Source: Candidatus Saccharimonadota bacterium (GTDB lineage: Bacteria; Patescibacteriota; Saccharimonadia; Saccharimonadales; Saccharimonadaceae). Taken from it: a stretch of DNA of 38,347 bases. A program made the position numbers and the translations under genes. Below, piece by piece: positions 23,905-31,560 of this stretch. The notes under the pieces are model-generated. The model did no database searches. It was not told the origin of the DNA and saw nothing but the letters and a program-made list of their open reading frames with translations. Where the stretch lies: positions 1 through 38,347 of the forward strand of contig JAFWHA010000009.1 in assembly GCA_017512175.1 (NCBI GenBank), in the 5' to 3' direction. The first letter of the stretch is position 1; each line of letters begins with the position of its first letter.

Positions 23905-25416
23905 ATGGGCAAGAAAAAAGTTAATAAGGCATTAGAAGAAGCTAACGAAGCGGCAAAAACTGAAGAAATTAAAGAAGCTAACGTTAGAGAAACTACTGAA
24001 GTTAAAGAAGAGACTGCGAAGGAATCTACGGAAGTATCTACAAAAGGCGGCACAGAAGTAGCTGCGAAGGAATCTGAGGAAGCATCTGTAAAAGGCGACG
24101 CAGAAGTAGCTGCTGAAGACGAGCCTCACGAACAATCTGATGATGAAGTTTATGATCCGAAAAATGAAAAGAAATTCAGCAAAGTTAAAGAGCCCTTATC
24201 TGAAGACGAGAAAAGAAAGAAAAAACGCAAAAAAATCATTATTACTGTAATTATTATTGTGGTGCTTTTGCTGATTGGCGGTGGAGTAGCAGCATATTTC
24301 TTATTCTTCTATCACAATGAGCCTAAAGAGGAAGTGGTGGTAGAAGTAGCGCCAGAGCCAGAGAAACCTAAGTACTATAGTAACTTGACCGGACTTGAAA
24401 TTGCTAATGAATCACTGAACAACAGTCCGACTTTCTGTATCCAAGTTCCGAACGGAATGGATGGGGCGCGCCCACAGACTGGCCTAAATGAAGCCGCTAT
24501 CGTTTTCGAGGCAATTGCAGAAGCTGGAATCACGCGTTTTGCAGCTATCTTCCAGAATCCAGACACTTCCGTGATTGGACCGATTCGTTCCCTTAGAAGT
24601 TACTACCTCAGTTGGGATACTCCTTTTGATTGTACTATCGTCCACGCTGGAGGCTCTCCAGATGCTTCTAGGGAAGTGGCAAACGGAGTTTACCGCGACA
24701 TGAACGAATCTGCAGTTTACATGTGGCGCAATTATAGTAGCTACTGGGCACCAAATAATTTGATGACTTCTCCAGGGCTTCTAAACGAATATAATAATGC
24801 TCTCGGATACACTTCTTCAAAGCCGGCGGTCTTTCCACGTCTAAAACCGGAAGAAGCAGAAAAAATCGTAAAAGAGAATCGCAAGAAAGCTGGCTTAGAC
24901 CAAGAAACTACGGAAGAAACTCAAGAGTCGCAGGAAGTAGGCAAGGAACAGACCACAGAACAAGAGGTCGTGCCATTAGTTCGAGATATTGAGATGAATT
25001 TCGGATATGTTTCCGCCTTTAATATTCAGTATAAGTACAACGAGGCTACTAACGCATACCTTCGCTCTTATCAGAATGGACAGGAACACATTTCTTATTC
25101 TTGCCCAGCTGGCTTAGACCAGCCAGACCCAAAGACTGATTGTGGTGTAGCAAGACAGCTTGAGCCTTCCGTAGTGATCGCAATGATGGTTGATGAATAC
25201 TTAGATACAGATGGGTACCACCAAGTAATCCAGACTATCGGCTCTGGGGTGGCATACATTTTCCAAAATGGTACCGCTGAGAAAGGTACTTGGGTAAAGA
25301 ATAGCAGGGAAGACCAAATCACTTTCAAGGATAGCTCTGGAAATATCATGTCGTTTACTCCAGGTCAGATGTTTATTTCTGCATTACCAAACTCCACTGG
25401 TGGGGTAAACTACTAA
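23905..25416 (+). CDS. DUF3048 (YerB-like) membrane-anchored protein
   Basis: A 503-residue protein. Residues 1-~105 are acidic and repetitive (Glu/Ala/Lys) and cytoplasmic, followed by a basic stretch and one TM segment (~110-134). The outer part (~155-500) is a DUF3048 domain: FCIQVPNG, ARPQTGLNEAAIVFEAIAE, GITRFAAIFQ, IGPIRSLRSYYL, with the later VARQLEPSVVIAMMV. YerB-type proteins are lipoproteins of Gram-positive bacteria with unknown function; here the anchor is a TM helix. An acidic insert (~335-355) interrupts the domain. It ends just before a strong terminator. Confidence 0.88.
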   Translation: MGKKKVNKALEEANEAAKTEEIKEANVRETTEVKEETAKESTEVSTKGGTEVAAKESEEASVKGDAEVAAEDEPHEQSDDEVYDPKNEKKFSKVKEPLSEDEKRKKKRKKIIITVIIIVVLLLIGGGVAAYFLFFYHNEPKEEVVVEVAPEPEKPKYYSNLTGLEIANESLNNSPTFCIQVPNGMDGARPQTGLNEAAIVFEAIAEAGITRFAAIFQNPDTSVIGPIRSLRSYYLSWDTPFDCTIVHAGGSPDASREVANGVYRDMNESAVYMWRNYSSYWAPNNLMTSPGLLNEYNNALGYTSSKPAVFPRLKPEEAEKIVKENRKKAGLDQETTEETQESQEVGKEQTTEQEVVPLVRDIEMNFGYVSAFNIQYKYNEATNAYLRSYQNGQEHISYSCPAGLDQPDPKTDCGVARQLEPSVVIAMMVDEYLDTDGYHQVIQTIGSGVAYIFQNGTAEKGTWVKNSREDQITFKDSSGNIMSFTPGQMFISALPNSTGGVNY

Positions 25417-25440
25417 ATCACTATAGAGCTTGACAATCAA

Positions 25441-25472
25441 AAATATGTTGTAAATTTTACAACATATTTTTT
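25441..25472 (+). terminator. Intrinsic terminator after the DUF3048 gene
   Basis: A 14-bp AT-rich stem (AAATATGTTGTAAA with TTTACAACATATTT) followed by three more T. It lies 24 nt after the stop. Confidence 0.75.
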
Positions 25473-25500
25473 GTATAAAACATAAAAAGTATGCTATAGT
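25471..25500 (+). promoter_or_regulatory. Promoter of the FISUMP gene at 25753
   Basis: TTGTAT (25471-25476), 18-nt spacer, TATAGT (25495-25500) with a TGC extension. Transcription should start near 25507, directly at the folded leader. Confidence 0.6.
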
Positions 25501-25507
25501 TAGAAGT

Positions 25508-25725
25508 GGATATCTATAGTAAATTGTCAAACGATTTTTTAGTTATTTTGACTAATCGTTGCTCACTTAATAACTAGTTTTTAGTTATAGACTATTGCCA
25601 CAATATAGGCGCTATGAGCCTATGGTAAATAGTCGAGTGAGCAATCGTTTGATGTATTACTATAGATATCCAGCTCGTAGCGCCTTTTTGTATCATTACC
25701 ACATGCGATACCATCAAGGCGCTAC
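25508..25725 (+). promoter_or_regulatory. Structured mRNA leader with loop-flank pairing (candidate switch)
   Basis: A 15-bp perfect closing stem (25508-25522 with 25657-25671), a 10-bp stem (25527-25536 with 25643-25652), and inner hairpins at 25571-25587, 25590-25634 and 25605-25623. The apical stretch 25607-25619 (AGGCGCTATGAGC) can pair over 13 bp with 25673-25685, just outside the closing stem. The same strand (25678-25687) can instead pair perfectly over 10 bp with 25716-25725, just upstream of the ribosome-binding site GGAGG (25744-25748). The two pairings exclude each other. Confidence 0.65.
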
Positions 25726-25752
25726 CCCAGAAGGAAAACTAACGGAGGTAAT

Positions 25753-27777
25753 ATGCTAAACAAAATAAAGAATAGAGTATCGACTCGAAGAACGTCGAGT
25801 AAAAGTGGATTAACATTACGAGGACATCAGAGATGGATAGTAAGCGTGGTTTCCGTGTTCCTGCTGGCTTTTGTCACTGCTTTTGTTGCATCTTCTGTCT
25901 TTTCTCCGCAAAACACCACTAATGCCGATACGCTATACTTTAATGTTACTGGCTCAGACTACACTACCTCCGTCAAGTCTGCCGATAACATAGTGATCAA
26001 TATGAAAGCGACACCTTCTGGCAACGTGGCAATTGCGCACGATACTGTAACTACCGTTACCGACAATCCAGATGGTTACCAGCTATATTTCTCTATGGAC
26101 CAGCTAGCAGATTATGATGCTGCTCACCCTGGCAATGCACTATATAAAGATGGTAATACTACTGCCTCCCAAATGCTGAAGCCGACTACTGCAGCCGCAT
26201 CTGCTCCGGCGGTGCTAGATGGTAATACTTGGGGATTTGCGATTCCGACAGGGCAGACTGGTGTTCCGAGCACTATGAATAACTTTGACTCGGCTTATTC
26301 TGATACTTCTGCTAGTATGAATAAGTTCGCTTTCACTCCACTACGCTCTTCTGCCGTTAAAGTCCAAGAACGTTCTGGCTCCCCTACTACTACCGAAGGG
26401 GATAATCTAGAAATCTATTACGGAGTTAAGGCTAATCTAGCAGTAGACCCTGGCCAGTATACTGGCACAGTCAACTATTTCGTCGTATCCGATACTTCTA
26501 TCTCCTCCTTTGACACAATTGCAGTTAACCCTACCGTAATCAGTCCGAATGGTGGAGAAAACCTAACCATCGTGACTAGCCTACATACTAACTATGCTTT
26601 TACTAGCTCTGACATTAACGTAACTATCACTAGCAAGACTGATAGTTCTAACTCTAAGGCTTGCACGATTAATGGTATTAATGCTGACACGGGGAACGTA
26701 ACAATTAGCTGCGTCGCTCCAGCCCTACTAACTGGAGACTACGAAGTAGAGGTAGAAATACCATCTTATGGGAAGGACTGGACCGCAGACCTAACAGTAT
26801 CCTCTGCTCCAGCTACTTTCTGGAACATTACCTACATGCAGGAAATGACTGCAGATGTTTGTAGTAACGTCACTACTCCATCTAGGACAGCTGGGGAGGA
26901 AGATACTAACGGCTCCCACGCAGGCGATGCTGCTTACGTTCCGACCAGAGTGCTTTACGACTGGCGTGGCAAAGATGGTACTGGAAGCATCACGAACAAA
27001 GTCGCTCCAAATAGCGCTAATGCCCAGACCTATACTATCAGAAAACTCGCTGATGGCAACTGCTGGATGACGGAAAACCTCAACCTTCCACTCTATAAGA
27101 ACTATACTACTCCTGGCATGAACACGGATGCAACTAACTTAACTGCGCAACCAGTAGAAGTAGCAGATATCAACGGAAATATCGTCAGCCAGAGTAGGAC
27201 GGATAGTGTCTATGGTAATATCACTTCTGATGGTGTCTGGACTCCGGTTAAGGCTCCTAACTTGACTGACAACGATGACACTTACGCTCTTAATGGTAAT
27301 ACTGCCTACAATATCGGTAATACTGGTGAGGCGGCTGCCTGGAATGATATCTGGTACTACTCTTGGAGTGCGGCGACAGCCGGCTCTGGCACAGCAGACA
27401 TGGTCACTTCTAGTGGTGATGCTGGATACTCCATCTGTCCGAAGGGCTGGAAGCTCCCGACTAACTACACTAATAGCGTATCTACTTCTGCAGCTAAATC
27501 TTGGGGCTCCCTACTAAACACCTATGGTATTAGCCCTACTTGGCATGAGACTACTTCCGCATACCAGATACTAGAAGCCTTCCCATTCAACCTTCCCCGC
27601 GCCGGCTACTTCCACTTTGGTGCCTTCCAGAATAACGGCGTCGGCCACTGGTGGTCTTCTACTGCTTATAGTACTGCTACCCTCGCTCGCCTCCTGCACT
27701 TCAGCACGAAGGGCGTCAATCCGCAGAACTACTACTCCAAGTACTTTGGGTTTACTGTCCGCTGCGTGTCGGCCTAG
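25753..27777 (+). CDS. Secreted FISUMP-domain surface protein with DGR-like variable end
   Basis: A 674-residue exported protein. A basic N-terminus is followed by a signal or anchor segment (~29-52, WIVSVVSVFLLAFVTAFV), then beta-rich domains (~60-360). The linker FWNITYMQEMTADVC (~357) precedes the FISUMP domain, which starts at YTIRKLADGNCWM (~430) and ends FGFTVRCVSA. The last ~56 codons (27598-27765) form an NNC-rich variable region related to those of the reversed cassettes. The start is supported by GGAGG 4 nt upstream. It has its own promoter and folded leader. Unlike the proteins at the window ends it lacks the 22-bp junction core, so it should not take part in the inversion. Surface display and ligand binding are inferred. 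Confidence 0.88.
   Translation: MLNKIKNRVSTRRTSSKSGLTLRGHQRWIVSVVSVFLLAFVTAFVASSVFSPQNTTNADTLYFNVTGSDYTTSVKSADNIVINMKATPSGNVAIAHDTVTTVTDNPDGYQLYFSMDQLADYDAAHPGNALYKDGNTTASQMLKPTTAAASAPAVLDGNTWGFAIPTGQTGVPSTMNNFDSAYSDTSASMNKFAFTPLRSSAVKVQERSGSPTTTEGDNLEIYYGVKANLAVDPGQYTGTVNYFVVSDTSISSFDTIAVNPTVISPNGGENLTIVTSLHTNYAFTSSDINVTITSKTDSSNSKACTINGINADTGNVTISCVAPALLTGDYEVEVEIPSYGKDWTADLTVSSAPATFWNITYMQEMTADVCSNVTTPSRTAGEEDTNGSHAGDAAYVPTRVLYDWRGKDGTGSITNKVAPNSANAQTYTIRKLADGNCWMTENLNLPLYKNYTTPGMNTDATNLTAQPVEVADINGNIVSQSRTDSVYGNITSDGVWTPVKAPNLTDNDDTYALNGNTAYNIGNTGEAAAWNDIWYYSWSAATAGSGTADMVTSSGDAGYSICPKGWKLPTNYTNSVSTSAAKSWGSLLNTYGISPTWHETTSAYQILEAFPFNLPRAGYFHFGAFQNNGVGHWWSSTAYSTATLARLLHFSTKGVNPQNYYSKYFGFTVRCVSA
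27598..27765 (+). other. Variable region B of FISUMP gene (DGR-like)
   Basis: This 56-codon region has variable codons CTC, CGC, CTC, CAC, AGC, GGC, TAC, TAC, TCC at positions where copies A and C carry other NNC codons, inside an invariant frame (GCT..CTG..TTC..ACG, GTC, CCG CAG, AAG TAC, GGG, GTC CGC TGC). The domain position, the last part of a C-type-lectin-like fold, is the usual place of DGR targets. Confidence 0.6.
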
Positions 27778-27847
27778 CTGTAGAACTTTGCGCGCCGGTC
27801 AGGAATATAGCACTTTGCACGCTGACTGAACTATAGCGCTCTATATC

Positions 27848-27876
27848 GACCCGTGATGCGATAAGCATCACGGGTC
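27848..27876 (+). terminator. Strong hairpin after the FISUMP gene
   Basis: A 12-bp perfect stem GACCCGTGATGC-gataa-GCATCACGGGTC followed by TTGTCC. The U-tract is poor, so it may be a weak terminator or a 3' stabiliser. Confidence 0.6.
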
Positions 27877-27952
27877 TTGTCCGTTATGTGCTAGTCGGGC
27901 TATAGCTTTCCTCTTTACTAAACCCAAAAATAATGCTAAAATAAATGTAGCT

Positions 27953-28029
27953 GGTCTCGTCGTCTAGTGGTCTAGGACGCCTGGTTCTCATCCAGGAAAT
28001 CGCGGGTTCGACTCCCGCCGGGACTACCA
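27953..28029 (+). tRNA. tRNA-Glu (CTC)
   Basis: Acceptor GGTCTCG pairs with CGGGACT (with G-U pairs), the anticodon stem CCTGG/CCAGG encloses TTCTCAT with anticodon CTC (reads GAG), the T arm is GCGGGTTCGACTCCCGC, and CCA is encoded. A TAAAAT −10 box lies at 27937-27942. The der ATG follows 7 nt after the CCA end, so der is probably co-transcribed. Confidence 0.95.
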
Positions 28030-28036
28030 TTTATTT

Positions 28037-29557
28037 ATGAAAACTCTACCCATCGTAGCATTGATTGGTCAAACTAACGCAGGCAAGTCTAGCCTGCTTA
28101 ATAGGTTTGCGCACAAAAATATCGCTATCGTGGCTAGAGAAGAAGGCACTACACGTGATAATGTTTCCGCCAGAATTGACGATAGGTTTCTACTAGTAGA
28201 TACTGCGGGTCTCAAAAATCCAACTGATGATTTCGAGGCTAGCATCAAAGAACAGATTGATGATGCGATAGAGAGTGCCGATTTGATTTTACTGACACTT
28301 GATAGTACTAAATTTTTTAACCACTACGATAAGAATATCGCTCGCTCGGCTTTAAAGTCTAAAAAGCCAGTTTTTCTAATTTTAAACAAGTCAGACCATG
28401 GCGAAGCGCTAGATATAAACGAATTCCGAGCATTAGGTATTGACGAGTCGCATATTTTCCGCACTTCGGCTACTACCGGGCAAGGAATTAGCGAGCTAAA
28501 ACATGCTATTTTGAAAGAAACTAAGAATGTCGAATCTATAGCAGAAGATGACGAGGGTATACCTGCCTTGAAAATAGCCTTAATTGGTCGCCCGAACGTA
28601 GGTAAATCATCTCTGTTTAATACCCTAAGCAAGAAACAACAAGCGATTGTTTCTAGCCGGCAAGGAACTACTAGGGATGTCAACCGAGTAGAAGTTAAGT
28701 TTAAAGGTAAAATATTAGAGATTTTAGACACCGCAGGTCTGAGAAAACCCGGAAAACGCGAAGTCGGAATTGAAAAATTCTCTGCATTGCGCACACTGGC
28801 GGCCATTGAAGAAGCTGACATCTGCTGTCTATTAGTCGACAGTACTGAGCCACACAGCAAGCTCGACCAATCATTAGCTGGCCAAATTGTTGAAGCTGGG
28901 AAGGGAATCATTGTCGTAGTAACTAAGTCTGACCTTTTAGATAATTCCACTCCGACTAATTATTTTGGAGAGCAGAACATTAAAAATCGTACTGCCGCTG
29001 ACTTTCTGTTGGATAGTTTGGAACGAGATTTCGACTTTCTACCGTACGCACCAGTAATTTTTACTAGTTCAGAAACCGGTAAAAATACTACCAAAATCTT
29101 CGATTTGGCCCTAGATATCGACGAAGCTAGACATCACCAAATCAAAACTCAAGATTTGAATAAAATTTTGCACCAAGCGATACTCGAACATACTCCTGCA
29201 GGACTTAAAAATACCCACCCAAAGCCAAAATATATTGTACAAACCGATATTACTCCACCTTGGTTTGTAGTACATGGGCATGATTTAGGGCTGCTACATT
29301 GGTCTTACAAGCGCTTCTTAGAGCGAAAAATTCGTGAATTCTACCCGTTTCTTGGAACGCCAATTTTCTTCTCTTTTAGAAATACAGAATCTGAATCTAT
29401 AGATAAGAAAAACAGTCCCGTTATAGGAAACAATTCTCAAAGCCGGCAAAGCAATAAAAACAAGGTGCAAAGTAGCAAAAGCGAAGTCAAGGTGCAAAGT
29501 AGCAAAAGCGAAGTTCAAAGGAGTAAAAGCAGAGCCCAAAGGAGCCGCCAAAAATGA
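28037..29557 (+). CDS. der: Ribosome-associated GTPase Der (EngA)
   Basis: A 506-residue double GTPase for 50S subunit maturation. First G domain: G1 GQTNAGKSS (~10-18), G3 DTAGLK (~55-60), G4 NKSD (~117-120). Second G domain: G1 GRPNVGKSS (~183-191), G3 DTAGLR with the Der-typical KPGKREVGIEKFSALRTL, G4 TKSD. The KH-like C-terminal domain (~365-455) includes KPKYIVQTDITPPWFVVHGH. After it comes a ~50-residue basic Ser/Lys/Gln tail with a perfect 27-bp tandem repeat, absent from typical Der. The stop overlaps the pth start (ATGA). Confidence 0.95.
   Translation: MKTLPIVALIGQTNAGKSSLLNRFAHKNIAIVAREEGTTRDNVSARIDDRFLLVDTAGLKNPTDDFEASIKEQIDDAIESADLILLTLDSTKFFNHYDKNIARSALKSKKPVFLILNKSDHGEALDINEFRALGIDESHIFRTSATTGQGISELKHAILKETKNVESIAEDDEGIPALKIALIGRPNVGKSSLFNTLSKKQQAIVSSRQGTTRDVNRVEVKFKGKILEILDTAGLRKPGKREVGIEKFSALRTLAAIEEADICCLLVDSTEPHSKLDQSLAGQIVEAGKGIIVVVTKSDLLDNSTPTNYFGEQNIKNRTAADFLLDSLERDFDFLPYAPVIFTSSETGKNTTKIFDLALDIDEARHHQIKTQDLNKILHQAILEHTPAGLKNTHPKPKYIVQTDITPPWFVVHGHDLGLLHWSYKRFLERKIREFYPFLGTPIFFSFRNTESESIDKKNSPVIGNNSQSRQSNKNKVQSSKSEVKVQSSKSEVQRSKSRAQRSRQK
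29461..29514 (+). repeat. 27-bp perfect tandem repeat in the der tail
   Basis: Units 29461-29487 and 29488-29514 are identical, encoding KVQSSKSEV twice; diverged units follow (VQRSKSRAQRS). The identity suggests recent in-frame expansion of the basic tail. Confidence 0.95.
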
Positions 29558-30069
29558 AACTAATCGTCGGCTTCGGTAATCCAGAGGAAAAATACAATTT
29601 CACGCGCCATAATTTTGGTTTTTTGACATTAGATTTTTACGCCAAAATCAAGAAGTTAGAGTGGCAAAAGAAAGAGAAATTCAATGCAATTTGGCTAAAA
29701 TACGGCGATACTATTCTGATCAAACCCCAAACATATTACAACGAAGTTGGGCGGAGTGTGCAAGCATTTTCTCATTTCTATAAGATTTCTCCGAAAGATA
29801 TTTTGATTATTTGCGACGATTTCAATCTTGAATTTGGCAAAATTCGCTTCCGTACACATGGCTCCGCCGGTGGTAATAACGGCCTAAAGTCCGTTATTAC
29901 CGAAATCGGCACCGCCGATTTCCCTCGCCTAAGGCTCGGTACCGGCTCCTCTCTCCGTAAGAAAACTGGCGATACTGATTTCGTGCTAGGAAAATTTACT
30001 GCATCCGAAAAAGAGAAGCTCCCAGATATTCTAAGAGAAGCGTGCGAGAATATCGATAGTAAGCTCTAG
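29554..30069 (+). CDS. pth: Peptidyl-tRNA hydrolase
   Basis: A 171-residue enzyme that frees tRNA from prematurely released peptidyl-tRNA. Motifs: IVGFGNPEEKYNFTRHNFG with the catalytic His19, IKPQTYYNEVGRSV (family KPxTYMNxSG, here with Tyr for Met), ICDDFNLEFGKIR (catalytic Asp), and GSAGGNNGLKSV (substrate-binding Asn). The length is slightly below the usual ~185-195. It overlaps der by 4 nt and is translationally coupled to it. The stop codon TAG shares the palindrome CTAG with the stop of the convergent dprA. Confidence 0.95.
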   Translation: MKLIVGFGNPEEKYNFTRHNFGFLTLDFYAKIKKLEWQKKEKFNAIWLKYGDTILIKPQTYYNEVGRSVQAFSHFYKISPKDILIICDDFNLEFGKIRFRTHGSAGGNNGLKSVITEIGTADFPRLRLGTGSSLRKKTGDTDFVLGKFTASEKEKLPDILREACENIDSKL

Positions 30070-31052
30070 TTTACGGTCAAAATCCATTGGTTAGCACCCA
30101 AAGATTTAACCACACCCTTAATCTCCAAGACGGAAACCGCCCTCGCAAAATCAGAGGCGGTAATTTTTGCTTCACGAATAATATCGTCTCCATCCCTGTT
30201 ACCATCTATAACTGCTTGTAAAATCTGACATTCTACCTCTGTTTCGGCAAAACGAGAAATTAGCTTAAGCATGGCAGTTCTATCATTCTTAGTCTTATGA
30301 TAGAGCCGACTAGGAAACAATAGATTTAGGAGATCATCAGGCTCCGTATAGGGAATAGCTCCCTGCGCGATTAATTTGTTACATCCTTTGGAATTTTCTC
30401 TGGTAATATCCGCTGGCACAGCCATCAGATCTTTGCCAGTATCAAGCGCATGCATAGCAGTATTTAGGCTGCCAGATTTTGTTGCCGCCTCTGCTACTAA
30501 AACTACATCAGCTAAGCCTGCAATGATGCGGTTTCTTTCTAGGAAACGGGCTTTCATCTGCTTACCACCAGAAGCTATATCTTCTGGGCCATATTCAGAG
30601 ATGATTGCACCACCTCTGTCGATAATCTCGCGAGCTAGATTTAAGTGTGTGCTTGGGTAGATTTTATCTATCGGAGTACCGAGCACTGCAATAGTGATAC
30701 CTCCTGCATCTAATGCTGCTAGGTGCGCAATACTATCAATGCCATAGGCTAGACCAGAGATCACTATAGCTCCAGCTTTAGCTGCTTCGTAGGCCGCTCG
30801 GTAAGTTACCTCCTCGCCATAGCTAGTATTCTTGCGAGAGCCGACAATAGCTACGCATTTTGGACGTGCCGGCCGAAAATCTGAGCCAAAAATCAGCGAT
30901 TTTTGGCAATCAGCATAAGCATTACAGGGGTAGCTAAAATCACACATTTTTGGCAATTTTCCATAAAAATATAACATTTTTGGAATAAGCGCAAGCATTT
31001 TTAACACCTCTGTAAATTCGTGCTCTAGGGGTGAAATTTTATTGATTTTCAT
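30066..31052 (-). CDS. dprA: DNA-processing protein DprA
   Basis: A 328-residue protein that loads RecA on incoming single-stranded DNA in natural transformation. The Rossmann-like core is clear: CVAIVGSRKNTSYG, VISGLAYGIDSIAH, GGAIISEYGPE, FLERNRIIAGLADVVLVAEA and GSLNTAMHAL. A winged-helix-like domain ends the protein (~265-328). The N-terminal SAM-like domain is missing, and between YFYGKLP and the GSR motif there are about 27 unusual residues (with QKSLIFGSDF) encoded around a 10-bp inverted repeat at 30885-30907. The start ATG 31052 has CATAAT 5 nt upstream on the minus strand. Its presence suggests DNA uptake ability. Confidence 0.92.
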   Translation of the reverse strand: MKINKISPLEHEFTEVLKMLALIPKMLYFYGKLPKMCDFSYPCNAYADCQKSLIFGSDFRPARPKCVAIVGSRKNTSYGEEVTYRAAYEAAKAGAIVISGLAYGIDSIAHLAALDAGGITIAVLGTPIDKIYPSTHLNLAREIIDRGGAIISEYGPEDIASGGKQMKARFLERNRIIAGLADVVLVAEAATKSGSLNTAMHALDTGKDLMAVPADITRENSKGCNKLIAQGAIPYTEPDDLLNLLFPSRLYHKTKNDRTAMLKLISRFAETEVECQILQAVIDGNRDGDDIIREAKITASDFARAVSVLEIKGVVKSLGANQWILTVN

Positions 31053-31071
31053 AAAAATTATGAAAAAAGTG

Positions 31072-31100
31072 TTGACTTATTTTTTAAAGCGTGCTATAAT
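31072..31100 (+). promoter_or_regulatory. Near-consensus promoter of an ncRNA
   Basis: TTGACT (31072-31077), 17-nt spacer, TGCTATAAT with TATAAT at 31095-31100. It is among the strongest promoters in the window and is divergent from dprA. Confidence 0.85.
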
Positions 31101-31106
31101 GAAAAC

Positions 31107-31457
31107 AGTTAGAGGCCACAAAAAGCCTCAACTGCACCTAAATAAATCATAATTTCTACTACTATTGTAGCATGTTTTTGTGAAAATAGTGGAAGAAGTT
31201 GCGTGTTCTTGAATCCAATTCGGCTATATAATTTCTCTATACGGTTATATAGTTATAAGTATTACCTCCACTTATGAATTGGGTAGTTCAAGAACATAGC
31301 AACCCCCATAACCGGCGGGCCCCAATTTGTGTGAGGTGGGTCGCGCTTCCGGGGCTTCCCCGGTATCTAGAAAAAGAAGCGTTGTGGGGTAGTCAAAAAA
31401 CCTCTAGTCGGGATTAGGTGATGCCCACCCTTACCTAATCCCAACCGGAGGTTTTTT
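31107..31457 (+). ncRNA. Unidentified structured non-coding RNA (~350 nt)
   Basis: It is bounded by a near-consensus promoter and a strong terminator and has no long reading frame. Visible helices: GAGGC/GCCTC near the 5' end; CTACTATT with AATAGTGG; GTTGC ... GCAAC enclosing GTTCTTGAA/TTCAAGAAC and CCAATTC/GAATTGG, with side hairpins CTATATAA/TTATATAG and ATAAGT/ACTTAT (a junction); a second domain closed by 31304-31312 with 31381-31389, containing CGCTTC/GAAGCG and CCGGGG-ctt-CCCCGG. I looked for RNase P, tmRNA and SRP signature motifs and did not recognise them; 6S RNA cannot be excluded. The 3' end is the terminator 31395-31457. Confidence 0.7.
31395..31457. terminator. Strong bidirectional terminator
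   Basis: AAAAAACCTC ... GAGGTTTTTT encloses GGGATTAGGT ... ACCTAATCCC; A-tract and T-tract make it work in both directions. Confidence 0.9.
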
Positions 31458-31547
31458 GATGTCATCATTATTCTCGAATAGAATTTAAACACCACTGCTA
31501 TTGTATAGAAAATTTAGACTATTACTTCTTATGCTTGACAGGTGTGT

Positions 31548-31553
31548 TATTAT
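31548..31553 (+). promoter_or_regulatory. −10 box of topA (leaderless)
   Basis: TATTAT, 7 nt before the ATG at 31561. Confidence 0.5.
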
Positions 31554-31560
31554 AGAATAT

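Noticed and set aside
25753-27777. Third inversion partner in the central FISUMP gene
   Set aside because: Its junction encodes similar residues but lacks the 22-bp core at DNA level, so it should not recombine with the end loci through that site.
27799-27810. GTCAGGAATATA, matching the right block of the structured element
   Set aside because: The left block, the helix and the apical hairpin are missing around it, so it is probably a chance 12-bp match.
31501-31560. TTG start 60 bases upstream of the topA ATG
   Set aside because: The added residues do not fit type IA topoisomerases and the region holds the −10 box.
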